Part shown: positions 1 to 8,107 of the stretch, piece by piece
How the letters are laid out: the number at the start of each line of letters is the position of its first letter
How positions within the stretch are numbered: the first letter of the stretch is position 1
Assembly: GCF_001276515.1 (NCBI RefSeq)
Contig: NZ_LDVZ01000015.1
Coordinates: 1-49,786 of the forward strand
Source of the DNA: Haemophilus sp. C1
Lineage (GTDB): Bacteria; Pseudomonadota; Gammaproteobacteria; Enterobacterales; Pasteurellaceae
Length of the DNA stretch: 49,786 nucleotides
Direction: 5' to 3'
Position numbers and translations under genes: made by a program
The notes under the pieces: model-generated
The model's database searches: none
Told to the model about the DNA's origin: nothing
What the model saw: the letters and a program-made list of their open reading frames with translations, nothing else

Positions 1-56
1 TGAAAACCGGCGAGGGTTTACGCCCTCCTAGGGTTCGAATCCCTATTCCTCCGCCA
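1..56 (+). tRNA. tRNA-Ser(UGA), 3' part
   Basis: The window opens at the anticodon TGA, followed by the 3' half of the anticodon stem (ACCGG), a long class II variable arm (GAGGG/CCCTC), the T-loop GGTTCGAATCC and the acceptor end closing with an encoded CCA. The long variable arm and TGA anticodon identify a serine tRNA. The 5' half lies outside the window. Confidence 0.93.
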
Positions 57-65
57 TCAGAATAA

Positions 66-99
66 AAAAATCCCTAAGTCGAAAGCCTTAGGGATTTTT
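66..99. terminator. bidirectional intrinsic terminator
   Basis: A 13-bp perfect stem (AAAAATCCCTAAG at 66-78, complement at 87-99) has an 8-nt loop and A/T runs on both sides. It can end the tRNA-Ser transcript rightward and the ytfJ-like transcript leftward. Confidence 0.85.
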
Positions 100-112
100 A
101 CTTTGTATTACA

Positions 113-667
113 TTATTTGGTCAATCCATTCACCAGTGAAATAACAGCCTGAATATCACTATCAGACAATTTTCCTTCTTTCACAAATTTTACTTTTCCC
201 GTTTTGTCTAACACGATAATTGCGCTATCTTTAGGATTTAATCCCCAGGCATTTTTCACCGCACTTTTATCATCTAATACAACCTGGCTATGTGGATTTT
301 CCTGTTTACCTTTTTGTGCACTATTTTTTACAAACATACCTGTACCAACAATCGAATCATCAGCATTAATAATGGTCGTTGTTTGGTATCTTGCAGGATT
401 AAAATGAGATGCTTTTATCGCATCAATCATTGGCTGATTTTTCTCTTTTGCTGCAGTTCTACCAGCCAAATGATGGACAACACGCACTTTACCCGCTAAT
501 CCCTCAGAACCCCAAGGTTGAAATGTTATATCTTTTCCAGAAAGTACAATTTCACCATACTCACTCACTTTGACCGATGGTAAAGATTGCTCTAATTGCA
601 AATTATGCGCCCAAGTTGAACTACTAAACATCACACCACAAACTAAGGCAAGAATTTGTTTTTTCAT
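113..667 (-). CDS. ytfJ: YtfJ-family periplasmic protein
   Basis: A 184-aa protein of the YtfJ/HI0045 family, whose function is unknown; the family is thought to have a thioredoxin-like fold. Residues 1-20 are a Sec signal peptide (MKKQ, hydrophobic core, SSTWA then H), so the protein should be periplasmic. The remainder is rich in short beta-forming stretches such as [17 protein letters not shown] near the C-terminus, which resembles the last strands of a thioredoxin fold, but no CxxC pair is present. The start has a GAGGAAAA ribosome site. It is monocistronic, ends against the tRNA-Ser terminator, and is divergent from the yjdM/phnA homologue. Confidence 0.85.
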   Translation of the reverse strand: MKKQILALVCGVMFSSSTWAHNLQLEQSLPSVKVSEYGEIVLSGKDITFQPWGSEGLAGKVRVVHHLAGRTAAKEKNQPMIDAIKASHFNPARYQTTTIINADDSIVGTGMFVKNSAQKGKQENPHSQVVLDDKSAVKNAWGLNPKDSAIIVLDKTGKVKFVKEGKLSDSDIQAVISLVNGLTK

Positions 668-704
668 ACATTTTCCTCAAAAATTCATCAAAAACTTTCA
701 CGCT

Positions 705-733
705 TTGGCGAAAGACATCTTTTTTGCTATACT
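705..733 (+). promoter_or_regulatory. sigma70-type promoter of the phnA/yjdM homologue
   Basis: TTGGCG at 705-710, 17 bp, then TATACT at 728-733, about 38 bp upstream of the start codon at 771. A GC-rich stretch (CGCGCGCC) follows the -10. Confidence 0.6.
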
Positions 734-770
734 CGCGCGCCTATTATATGTAATCAAGAAGGAAAACCCA

Positions 771-1097
771 ATGGATCAAATGCCTAATTGCCCAAAATGT
801 CAAAGTGAATACGTTTACCATGATTCAATTAATTTTGTTTGCCCTGATTGCGGTAATGAATGGGATAATAATGAAATTCAAGAATCAGATGACGATCAAC
901 TAATCGTAAAAGACAGCAATGGGAATTTGCTTGCAGATGGCGATGATGTACTTTTGATTAAAGATTTGAAATTAAAAGGTTCATCAGAAATATTGAAAAA
1001 AGGTACAAAATTTAAAAACATCCGCTTAGTAAATGGCGATCATAACGTCGATTGCGGCAAAATCATGTTGAAATCTGAGTTTTTGAAAAAAGCTTAA
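771..1097 (+). CDS. yjdM: PhnA/YjdM zinc-ribbon protein
   Basis: A 108-aa homologue of PhnA/YjdM, historically called alkylphosphonate uptake protein although a direct phosphonate role is not established. The N-terminus carries a zinc ribbon, CPKC at residues 6-9 and CPDC at about 25-28, followed by an acidic linker and a small basic beta domain with the family motif [13 protein letters not shown]. An upstream open frame exists but ATG 771 fits the family length and is preceded by AAGGA with good spacing. It has its own promoter and a strong hairpin terminator, so it is probably transcribed alone. It is not adjacent to any phn genes. Confidence 0.88.
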   Translation: MDQMPNCPKCQSEYVYHDSINFVCPDCGNEWDNNEIQESDDDQLIVKDSNGNLLADGDDVLLIKDLKLKGSSEILKKGTKFKNIRLVNGDHNVDCGKIMLKSEFLKKA

Positions 1098-1105
1098 TCA
1101 AAAAA

Positions 1106-1130
1106 TGCGGTCTAAATAGACCGCACTTTG
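1106..1130. terminator. terminator built from an uptake signal
   Basis: A 9-bp perfect inverted repeat (TGCGGTCTA at 1106-1114, TAGACCGCA at 1117-1125) has A-rich sequence before it and a T run after it, between convergent phnA and eda. The right arm is a full uptake signal (1120-1128). Confidence 0.75.
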
Positions 1131-1148
1131 CACTTTAAAGAAATAAAT

Positions 1149-1787
1149 TTATTTAATAATATCAATCACTTCTCTGACTAATCGTCCAATTTCATCCCAA
1201 TTTTTGGATTGAATCAATTTTTTCTCCACAAACCAAGAGCCTCCACAAGCAACAATATTAGGAATAGCAAGATAATCCCTTATGTTATGAAGCCCTATAC
1301 CACCAGTCGGCATGATCTGTAACTGAGCATAAGGGCCGAGCAATGCTTTAATCATTTTCACTCCGCCAGAAGCCTCTGCAGGGAAAAATTTTACCGCTGA
1401 AATTCCCATTTCTAATGCAGTTTCAATTGCCATAGGATTATTCACCCCTGGCGTTATTGGAAAATTCAAATCTTGACATAATTTCACAATTTTTGGATTT
1501 AACCCAGGAGTAACAACAAAATCTGCTCCGCTACTTTTAGCTAAAACTACTTGTTCCGCAGTTAAAACTGTGCCCGCAGCAATCAAAAAATCAGGTCGAT
1601 GAGTACGCAGTAAATGAATTGCATCTGCCGCTGCTTCAGAACGGAACGTAATCTCTGCCACAGGTAAACCATTTTTAGCCAACGTATCTGCCAACGGCAA
1701 AATATCTTCTGCATTATCCAAAGCAATTACAGGCACAATTTTGAGTTCACGAAGTTTTTCAATAATTTGTTGAGTTGTGTATGACAT
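1149..1787 (-). CDS. eda: KDPG aldolase
   Basis: A 212-aa 2-keto-3-deoxy-6-phosphogluconate aldolase, class I. It cleaves KDPG to pyruvate and glyceraldehyde-3-phosphate in the cytoplasm. The TIM-barrel active-site residues are visible: Glu45 (PVAEITFRS), Arg49 and the Schiff-base Lys133 (SAVKFFPAEA), with the phosphate-binding GGIG near residue 173. Length is normal for the family. It is last in the leftward operon dctP-kdgK-SDR-uxaC-eda, only 8 bp after uxaC, so here it serves hexuronate breakdown. The start has an upstream AGGGAAAA ribosome site. Confidence 0.95.
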   Translation of the reverse strand: MSYTTQQIIEKLRELKIVPVIALDNAEDILPLADTLAKNGLPVAEITFRSEAAADAIHLLRTHRPDFLIAAGTVLTAEQVVLAKSSGADFVVTPGLNPKIVKLCQDLNFPITPGVNNPMAIETALEMGISAVKFFPAEASGGVKMIKALLGPYAQLQIMPTGGIGLHNIRDYLAIPNIVACGGSWFVEKKLIQSKNWDEIGRLVREVIDIIK

Positions 1788-1795
1788 AATTTTCC

Positions 1796-3199
1796 CTATT
1801 TAAAATAATTTTTTGCATTGTTGAAACAAATATCTTCAATCATTTTACCCAGTAATGAAATGTCATTTGGAGCTTCACCTTTTTCAACCCATCCACCAAT
1901 CATTTCACATAAAATACGGCGGAAATACTCATGGCGAGTGTAAGATAAAAAACTACGTGAATCAGTTAGCATTCCAACAAATTGACTGAGTAACCCTAAT
2001 TGAGAAAGCTGTTGTAACTGACGTTCCATTCCGTCTTTTTGATCATTAAACCACCATCCAGAACCAAACTGTATTTTGCCTGCAATACCACCACCTTGAA
2101 AATTTCCGATCATACTACCGATCATTTCATTATCTCGAGGATTTAAGCAATACAAAATAGTTTTAGGCAGTTGATTTTCCCTGTCCATTGCATCTAACAA
2201 ACGAGAGAGGGGCTCAGCATAACTTCGATCACCAATGGAATCAAAGCCACTATCTGCACCAAGTAAAGCAAACATTCGACTATTATTGTTACGTATTGCA
2301 CCAATATGCATTTGCATTACCCAGTGACGTTTACAATATTCCGAAGCCAACCAGACTAAAATTGCAGTACTAAATTGAGCAACTTCTTCTTCCAAGAGCG
2401 GTTGATTTTGCAAACGTTTTTGTAAAATACTATTCAATACTGATTCATCTGGAATAGCTGAAAAACGGACAATTTCCATACCATGATCAGCAGATTTACA
2501 ACCTTGAGCATCAAAATATTCGAGACGTTTTAACAACGCTTTTTGTAAATCTGCAAACGTATAAATATCTACATCTGCAATTTCACTTAACTGTACAAGG
2601 TAATCATTAAATTGCGGCAACTCAATTTTAAATACTTTATCAGGTCGCCAACTTGGTACAACATCAATATCAAAACTTTCATCATTCTTGATTGCTTGAT
2701 GATATTGCAAAGAATCAATGGGATCATCTGTTGTCCCCACTAATTTCACGTTCATTTTCTGCATAATGCCTCGCGCAGAAAATTCAGGTTGTTGCAACAT
2801 TTCATTACATTGATGCCAAATTTTTTCCGCATTTTGCGGATTGAATAACATATTGGTTATACCAAAAGGACGACGTAATTCTAAATGTGTCCAGTGATAA
2901 ATTGGATTACCAATACAAAGGGGGACTGTTTTCGCCCAAGCCAAATATTTTTGATAGTTAGCGGCCTTCCCTGTAATCAATTCTTCTGGTATTCCAGCTG
3001 TACGCAAAGCTCGCCATTTGTAGTGATCACCCTCTAGCCAAATTTCAGCTAAATCATTAAATTGACGATTTTCTGCCACTTCTCTTGGATTTAAATGACA
3101 GTGATAATCAAAAATAGGTTTATTTTTGGCATAATCATGATAGAGAATTTTTGCTGTATCCGTTGAAAGAAGGAAATTTTCATCCATAAATTGCTTCAT
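1796..3199 (-). CDS. uxaC: glucuronate (uronate) isomerase
   Basis: A 467-aa uronate isomerase (E. coli UxaC is 470 aa), converting D-glucuronate to D-fructuronate, and galacturonate to tagaturonate in organisms that use it. The amidohydrolase-like fold shows the metal-binding DYHCHLNP at residues 31-38 and the family's C-terminal [16 protein letters not shown] 3199 is preceded by GGAGGG five bases upstream. It lies 9 bp after the SDR gene and 8 bp before eda. No altronate branch genes (uxaA, uxaB) are in the window, so glucuronate is the likelier substrate. This gene provides entry from free uronic acids into the pathway. Confidence 0.95.
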   Translation of the reverse strand: MKQFMDENFLLSTDTAKILYHDYAKNKPIFDYHCHLNPREVAENRQFNDLAEIWLEGDHYKWRALRTAGIPEELITGKAANYQKYLAWAKTVPLCIGNPIYHWTHLELRRPFGITNMLFNPQNAEKIWHQCNEMLQQPEFSARGIMQKMNVKLVGTTDDPIDSLQYHQAIKNDESFDIDVVPSWRPDKVFKIELPQFNDYLVQLSEIADVDIYTFADLQKALLKRLEYFDAQGCKSADHGMEIVRFSAIPDESVLNSILQKRLQNQPLLEEEVAQFSTAILVWLASEYCKRHWVMQMHIGAIRNNNSRMFALLGADSGFDSIGDRSYAEPLSRLLDAMDRENQLPKTILYCLNPRDNEMIGSMIGNFQGGGIAGKIQFGSGWWFNDQKDGMERQLQQLSQLGLLSQFVGMLTDSRSFLSYTRHEYFRRILCEMIGGWVEKGEAPNDISLLGKMIEDICFNNAKNYFK

Positions 3200-3208
3200 T
3201 TTGCCCTC

Positions 3209-4054
3209 CTATACTCCACTATACGCAGAAAAACCACCATCAACAGGTAAAATCACGCCATTGACAAAAGCAGAATAATTTTCATCTATTAAGAAAAGTA
3301 ATGCACCGAGCAATTCTTCTGGCTCACCAAAACGTCCCATTGGTGTGTTAGTTAGGATTTTATTTGCGCGAGCGGTTGGATGACCTTCTGCATCAAATAA
3401 TAAAGCGCGATTTTGGTTACTGACTAAAAAGCCCGGAGCTATGGCATTACAACGAATACCAACTTTTGAGAAATATACAGCAAGCCATTGAGTAAAATTA
3501 CTGATTGCAGCTTTTGCACCAGAGTAAGCAGGTATCTTTGTAAGTGGTGTAAAGGCATTCATACTAGAAATATTAATAATATTTGCCCCTTGTTTACCAA
3601 GCATATCTTTTGCAAAAACTTGAGTTGGTAATAATGAACCTAAATAATTGAGATTAAATACAAATTCTATACCAGATTTATCTAAATCAAAGAATGTTCT
3701 CGTCGTTTCATTTAAATCAAATTGATGGAACTCATTATCTGTTGTCGCTTTTGGATTATTCCCACCAGCACCATTAATTAAAATATCACAAGTGCCAAAA
3801 TCAATAGCTATTTGATCACGCACTTCTTTAATATTTTCAAGTTCTAACACATTAGTTTTATAAGCTTTTGCTTTTCCACCTGATTGGTTAATTTCTTTTG
3901 CTGCTTTGTCTGCTGCCTCGAAATTCAAATCTAACAGGGCAATATTAGCTTTAGTATGTGCTAACTGCTTGGCTAGAAATGAACATAACACTCCTCCAGC
4001 CCCCGTGATTACAATTAGCTTATTTTCTAAGTTATGGTTTGCTGCAATATTCAT
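3209..4054 (-). CDS. SDR-family fructuronate reductase (D-mannonate oxidoreductase)
   Basis: A short-chain dehydrogenase/reductase of 281 aa, most likely the NAD(P)H-dependent reduction of D-fructuronate to D-mannonate. It shows the nucleotide-binding TGAGGVL near the N-terminus, NGAGG in the middle, catalytic Ser (NISSMNAF) and YxxxK (PAYSGAKAA). It is unrelated to E. coli UxuB (long-chain type) but resembles the SDR-type mannonate oxidoreductases of Firmicutes such as B. subtilis UxuB/YjmF. An ATG at 4066 would add four residues and overlap kdgK by one base. The start at 4054 is preferred because GGAG lies six bases upstream of it. The substrate assignment rests on context: every other pathway step is encoded beside it. 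Confidence 0.8.
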   Translation of the reverse strand: MNIAANHNLENKLIVITGAGGVLCSFLAKQLAHTKANIALLDLNFEAADKAAKEINQSGGKAKAYKTNVLELENIKEVRDQIAIDFGTCDILINGAGGNNPKATTDNEFHQFDLNETTRTFFDLDKSGIEFVFNLNYLGSLLPTQVFAKDMLGKQGANIINISSMNAFTPLTKIPAYSGAKAAISNFTQWLAVYFSKVGIRCNAIAPGFLVSNQNRALLFDAEGHPTARANKILTNTPMGRFGEPEELLGALLFLIDENYSAFVNGVILPVDGGFSAYSGV

Positions 4055-4065
4055 AGTAAACTCCA

Positions 4066-5010
4066 TTAATTAAATTCAGATTGAAGATGAGAAGTTGCGA
4101 CTTTATCTATAATCGCACCTTTATGCTGAATGACGATGCCAGCAATACGATTGCCTTGCTGACAACAAATTTCGAGAGATTTATTTCGTAAATAACCGTT
4201 CATAAATCCAGCATTAAAAGAATCACCAGCAGAGGTTGTATCCACTACATTTAAAATAGGTTCAGGTATCACTTGCCCATATTGAGATAAATACCTATCT
4301 GAAAAAATAGCACCATTCTTACCGCACTTCACAATCACTTTTGGTATACCAATTTTATGTAATCGCTCTAAAGTATCCCTAGATGTTTTATCTTTCCATA
4401 ATGCTTGTTCATCATCAAAAGTCACCAAAGCTATATTGACACTAGGTAAAAGCTGCAAATAACAATCTTGAGCTTCTTCTAATGAACCCCAAAGTGCAGG
4501 GCGATAATTACTATCAAAAACAATTTCTGTGCCTTTTTTAGCTAAAGAAGATAATTGCTCAATTAAAAAAGTGCGGTCATTTTTCGGTAAGATTGCTAAT
4601 GAAATACCACTTAAATAAATCACATCAACTTGCTGAAGATCTGCAATAACCTTAGCAAAATCAGGATGTTGAACCATATAATGTGCTGCAGATTGATTAC
4701 GCCAATAAAGGAACGTGCGTTCTCCTTGAGCGTCTAATTGGATTAAATAAAGACCTGGTTGATGCTGTTCATCCTGTAAAACCCAATTTATTTGGATGCC
4801 ATCTTCTTGCCAATATTTAAGCATTTGTTTACTTAAATTATCAGTTCCTAATGCAGAGACATAATGAACTTGAATCTCTTTTGATGAACTTACTCGGCTA
4901 AGATAAGTTGCAGAATTTAAGGTATCTCCACCATAACTTTGCCACATTTCTGCAAAGGGTTTCCCATTGAGTTCAATCATACACTCGCCGATAAATGCTA
5001 TTTTTTTCAT
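4066..5010 (-). CDS. kdgK: 2-keto-3-deoxygluconate kinase
   Basis: A 314-aa PfkB/ribokinase-family sugar kinase that phosphorylates KDG to KDPG with ATP. The N-terminal GECMIEL and YGGDTLNSA match KDG kinases. The PfkB signature with its catalytic Asp263 in AGDSFNAGF lies near the C-terminus. Its product is the substrate of Eda, encoded three genes downstream. It follows the TRAP binding-protein gene by 52 bp and nearly touches the SDR gene. Confidence 0.94.
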   Translation of the reverse strand: MKKIAFIGECMIELNGKPFAEMWQSYGGDTLNSATYLSRVSSSKEIQVHYVSALGTDNLSKQMLKYWQEDGIQINWVLQDEQHQPGLYLIQLDAQGERTFLYWRNQSAAHYMVQHPDFAKVIADLQQVDVIYLSGISLAILPKNDRTFLIEQLSSLAKKGTEIVFDSNYRPALWGSLEEAQDCYLQLLPSVNIALVTFDDEQALWKDKTSRDTLERLHKIGIPKVIVKCGKNGAIFSDRYLSQYGQVIPEPILNVVDTTSAGDSFNAGFMNGYLRNKSLEICCQQGNRIAGIVIQHKGAIIDKVATSHLQSEFN

Positions 5011-5062
5011 ATTCGCCCCAAAGTAAAGGGTATGCGAAAACGCCTACCCTTCTCAATGCAAA

Positions 5063-6055
5063 TTATTTAGTTGCTAAACTATCAATACGTTCAATATATT
5101 CCTTAAGTAAAGGATTTGATTTAGCAGCATCATGCATATTCTTTGTTGCATCAATAAACGGCTTTTTATCAACTTCAACAAAAGTTACACCCAATTTATC
5201 TTTTGCTTCTTGAGTCGTTTCAGCAATCATTTTTTGCCATAAATCTTTATGATACATCATAGAATCATCAGCAGCTTTCTTGAGAGCCTGTTGTTGGTCT
5301 GGTGTTAATTTGTCCCAAGATTTTTGACCTATTACCAACACATCAGGAATCATTGTGTGTTCATCACGACTAAAGTATTTCGCTACTTCACCATGACGAG
5401 CTAATGTTAAAGCAGTTTCATTATTTTCCGCGCCATCGACTACTTTTTGTTGCAACGCTGTATAGAGTTCACCATAAGCTAATGGTGTTGGATTTGCGCC
5501 CATCAATTTAATCATTTCAACTGCGGTTGGGCTTGGTTGAACGCGAATTTTCATACCTTTTAAATCTTCAGGAGACTGGATTGGTTTAGCAGCATAGAAA
5601 CTACGTGCGCCACCATCATAATAAGTTAAACCAACGAACCCCTTTCCTTTTGATGAATCAAGGATTTTTTGCCCTACCGCAGGATCAAGTAAAACACGAT
5701 AGTAATGGTTCACATCATGAAAAAGATACGGGATATTATATGCGCCATAAGAAGGCTCAAAGGCTTCCAATTCACTCGCATTTGATTTTGCCATATCAAG
5801 AGAACCAGCTTGTAATAGTTCCATTGATTCACGTTGGCTGCCTAATTGGCTATTTGGATAAATGCGGATCACCACTTCTCCATTAGTTAATTTTTTTACT
5901 TCATCTGCCATATATTGCATTGAAATATGAACAGGATGAGTTTTGTCATTGTTATGACTTAATTTTAATACGGTTTTAGCTGAAGCTGAGAAAGCAACAC
6001 CAGCAGATAATGCTAGTGTTAAAGCGCAAGAAAGCATATGTTTTTTGATTTGCAT
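5063..6055 (-). CDS. TRAP transporter solute-binding protein (DctP family)
   Basis: A 330-aa periplasmic binding protein of a tripartite ATP-independent transporter. The signal peptide covers about residues 1-26 (AFSASA then KTVL). The family's ligand-carboxylate-binding arginine is visible as Arg171 in MKIRVQPSP, followed by the typical NPTPLAYGELYTALQQKVVDGAENN region. TRAP binding proteins of this type take small organic or sugar acids, so uronate or a related acid is the likely ligand. It is transcribed away from its own membrane subunits (dctQ, dctM), across a 206-bp shared control region, and leads the leftward catabolic operon. Exact ligand unknown. Confidence 0.92.
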   Translation of the reverse strand: MQIKKHMLSCALTLALSAGVAFSASAKTVLKLSHNNDKTHPVHISMQYMADEVKKLTNGEVVIRIYPNSQLGSQRESMELLQAGSLDMAKSNASELEAFEPSYGAYNIPYLFHDVNHYYRVLLDPAVGQKILDSSKGKGFVGLTYYDGGARSFYAAKPIQSPEDLKGMKIRVQPSPTAVEMIKLMGANPTPLAYGELYTALQQKVVDGAENNETALTLARHGEVAKYFSRDEHTMIPDVLVIGQKSWDKLTPDQQQALKKAADDSMMYHKDLWQKMIAETTQEAKDKLGVTFVEVDKKPFIDATKNMHDAAKSNPLLKEYIERIDSLATK

Positions 6056-6116
6056 AACGCATCTCCATAATAAGTAAATTAAAGACTAATCCTCTAACAG
6101 CTCGGATGTTATAAAG

Positions 6117-6146
6117 ATAATAGATCAGCAAATTTAATGTGGTCAA
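6117..6146 (-). promoter_or_regulatory. candidate promoter of the leftward operon
   Basis: On the minus strand, TTGACC (6146-6141), 18 bp, then TATTAT (6122-6117). The start point would be near 6110, about 55 bp upstream of the dctP start codon. Confidence 0.5.
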
Positions 6147-6163
6147 TCCAATTATTTTAAATT

Positions 6164-6179
6164 GGTGATCCAGATCACA
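6164..6179. promoter_or_regulatory. CRP binding site
   Basis: GGTGA-TCCAGA-TCACA matches the CRP consensus TGTGA-N6-TCACA at nine of ten positions, flanked by A/T runs. Its centre (6171.5) lies about 61 bp from the predicted start points of both divergent promoters, a class I position for each. Confidence 0.7.
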
Positions 6180-6196
6180 TTTTTAAATAAAAAAAC

Positions 6197-6225
6197 TTGT
6201 CAAAAATAAAAAAAACACACAAAAT
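6197..6225 (+). promoter_or_regulatory. candidate promoter of the rightward operon
   Basis: TTGTCA at 6197-6202, 17 bp, then CAAAAT at 6220-6225. The weak -10 fits a CRP-dependent promoter and abuts the TTGGT/ACCAA palindrome. Confidence 0.4.
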
Positions 6226-6236
6226 TGGTTCACCAA
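6225..6236. promoter_or_regulatory. probable UxuR operator
   Basis: TTGGT-TC-ACCAA is a perfect inverted repeat and matches the TTGGTnnACCAA pattern of FCD-type GntR regulators, including E. coli UxuR/ExuR. It sits at the predicted -10/start of the rightward promoter. It would allow repression relieved by a pathway intermediate. Confidence 0.6.
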
Positions 6237-6261
6237 CTTAAGTTAATAACATAAGGAACCT

Positions 6262-6783
6262 ATGATGAATAAATTTATATCTATTATGAATTGGGCATTA
6301 TCAACGATTTGTGTAGTTTTAAGTTCATTTCTAGTGTGTTGCGTAGTTTGGCAGGTGTTATCTCGTTATTTATTAAATACACCTAGCACTTATACAGATG
6401 AAATAGCTAGATTTCTCTTTATTTGGGTGGGCTTAATGGGCGCAGCTTATGCTCTTGGTCAAAAGAAACACCTAGCGATTGATCTTCTAGTCAGTAAATT
6501 CGAACACTCACCCAGCCTTCAACATCGATTACAACTTGTAATTAATTTAATCAGCGTAGCTTTTGCAACAATGATTATGTGCTATGGGGGAGGCAACTTG
6601 GTAATAGACACTGTAAACAATGGGCAAATATCACCTGTCTTAGGTATCCAAATGGGATTAGTTTACCTCGCAATTCCTTTAAGTGGTTGCTTTATGCTGA
6701 TTTATCTTTTAAGAGATATTATAGATAACTTTCATCATTTGAATCTTAAATCATCACCGCTTTCAAATAATCAAGGAGAATAA
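6262..6783 (+). CDS. TRAP transporter small membrane subunit (DctQ family)
   Basis: A 173-aa inner-membrane protein with four hydrophobic segments (about residues 8-32, 48-66, 90-110, 130-152) and the DctQ signature RFLFIWVGLMGAA followed by KKHLAIDLL. It forms the small subunit that partners DctM and docks the periplasmic binding protein. Two adjacent ATGs (6262 and 6265) follow AAGGA; the second has the better spacing, giving 172 aa. One base separates it from dctM. First gene of the rightward operon. Confidence 0.92.
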   Translation: MMNKFISIMNWALSTICVVLSSFLVCCVVWQVLSRYLLNTPSTYTDEIARFLFIWVGLMGAAYALGQKKHLAIDLLVSKFEHSPSLQHRLQLVINLISVAFATMIMCYGGGNLVIDTVNNGQISPVLGIQMGLVYLAIPLSGCFMLIYLLRDIIDNFHHLNLKSSPLSNNQGE

Positions 6784-6784
6784 A

Positions 6785-8086
6785 ATGGAATGGTCCAATA
6801 TTATTGTGCTTAGCTCAAGTTTCTTTGTCCTACTTTTTATTGGTGTACCAATTTCATTTTCAATTGGAATTGCCTCACTGCTTACTATTATGCTTTCTAT
6901 TCCTTTTGATGCTGCTATTGCTGTTATTTCGCAAAAAATGGCATCTGGATTAGATAGCTTTTCACTACTCGCCATTCCTTTTTTCATCTTAGCGGGCAAT
7001 ATTATGAATCGTGGCGGTATTGCTATGCGGTTAATTGAATTTGCTAAAGTCATCGGTGGTCGCTTACCTGGATCTCTCGCACACGTGAACGTACTCGCAA
7101 ATATGATGTTTGGTTCAATCTCAGGTTCAGCTGTAGCATCAGGAGCAGCAATGGGTGGGATTATGTCACCTTTACAAAAGAAAGAAGGATATGATCCTGC
7201 TTTTTCCGCTGCAGTAAATATTGCCTCTTGCCCAACTGGACTACTTATTCCGCCAAGTAATACCTTTATCGTTTATTCATTAATTTCTGGAGGAACATCT
7301 ATTGGTGCATTATTCCTTGCAGGTTACATTCCAGGAATTTTGATGGGCTTATCAATCATGATTGTTGTTGCCATCATTGCGAAAAAAAGAAAATACCCAA
7401 TATCACCAAAACCAACTCGCTCAGAAGCGATGAAAAAGACGCTTGATGCATTACCAAGCCTTGGTTTAATCATCGTTATAATGGGAGGTATCATTGGTGG
7501 CATCTTCACTGCAACAGAAGCTTCAGCGTTCGCTGTAGTCTACACATTAATTCTTGCTGTCGTGTTCTATCGCGAAGTGACCATCAAAGAATTACCAAAG
7601 ATCATTTTAGATTCGGTTGTTACAACTGCAATCGTACTACTATTAATCGGTACATCAATGGGAATGTCATGGGCAATGGCAAATGCAGATATTCCTTACA
7701 CTATTAGTGATGCATTATTAAACGTCTCAGATAACCCAATTATCATACTTCTAATCATCAACATCATTTTATTAGTTGTGGGTGTATTTATGGATATGAC
7801 ACCAGCATTGCTTATCTTCACACCAATTTTCTTACCTATTGTGACTGAATTAGGCATGGATCCTGTTCACTTTGGTATATTAATGGCTTTCAACCTCTCT
7901 ATCGGTATCTGTACACCACCTGTTGGTAGCGCATTATTTATCGGATGTTCTGTTGGCGGAGTGAAAATTAATCAAGTTATTAAACCGTTACTACCATTCT
8001 ATGCAGTTTTAATCTTAACACTCTTATTAGTAGCTTACATTCCATCATTAAGCTTAGCGTTACCACAAATATTATTAGGTTATTAA
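6785..8086 (+). CDS. TRAP transporter large membrane subunit (DctM family)
   Basis: A 433-aa integral membrane protein, length typical of DctM, with about 11-12 transmembrane segments. It drives sodium- or proton-coupled import. Characteristic loops are visible: PFFILAGNIMNRGGIA, the GSISGSAVASGAAMG region, and NLSIGICTPPVGSALF near the C-terminus. It is separate from DctQ, unlike the fused SiaT sialate transporter of this species. GGAG precedes the ATG. The substrate is inferred to be a hexuronate or related acid from the surrounding genes. Confidence 0.93.
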   Translation: MEWSNIIVLSSSFFVLLFIGVPISFSIGIASLLTIMLSIPFDAAIAVISQKMASGLDSFSLLAIPFFILAGNIMNRGGIAMRLIEFAKVIGGRLPGSLAHVNVLANMMFGSISGSAVASGAAMGGIMSPLQKKEGYDPAFSAAVNIASCPTGLLIPPSNTFIVYSLISGGTSIGALFLAGYIPGILMGLSIMIVVAIIAKKRKYPISPKPTRSEAMKKTLDALPSLGLIIVIMGGIIGGIFTATEASAFAVVYTLILAVVFYREVTIKELPKIILDSVVTTAIVLLLIGTSMGMSWAMANADIPYTISDALLNVSDNPIIILLIINIILLVVGVFMDMTPALLIFTPIFLPIVTELGMDPVHFGILMAFNLSIGICTPPVGSALFIGCSVGGVKINQVIKPLLPFYAVLILTLLLVAYIPSLSLALPQILLGY

Positions 8087-8107
8087 TTCACGCATTAGGA
8101 AAATAAT

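Noticed and set aside
570..770. Long N-terminal extension of the phnA/yjdM frame
   Set aside because: It runs antisense to the ytfJ signal-peptide region and contains the promoter at 705-733. The start at 771 has a ribosome site.
5605..5886. 93-codon plus-strand frame inside the TRAP binding-protein gene
   Set aside because: Shadow of a well-supported gene on the other strand; no start signal.
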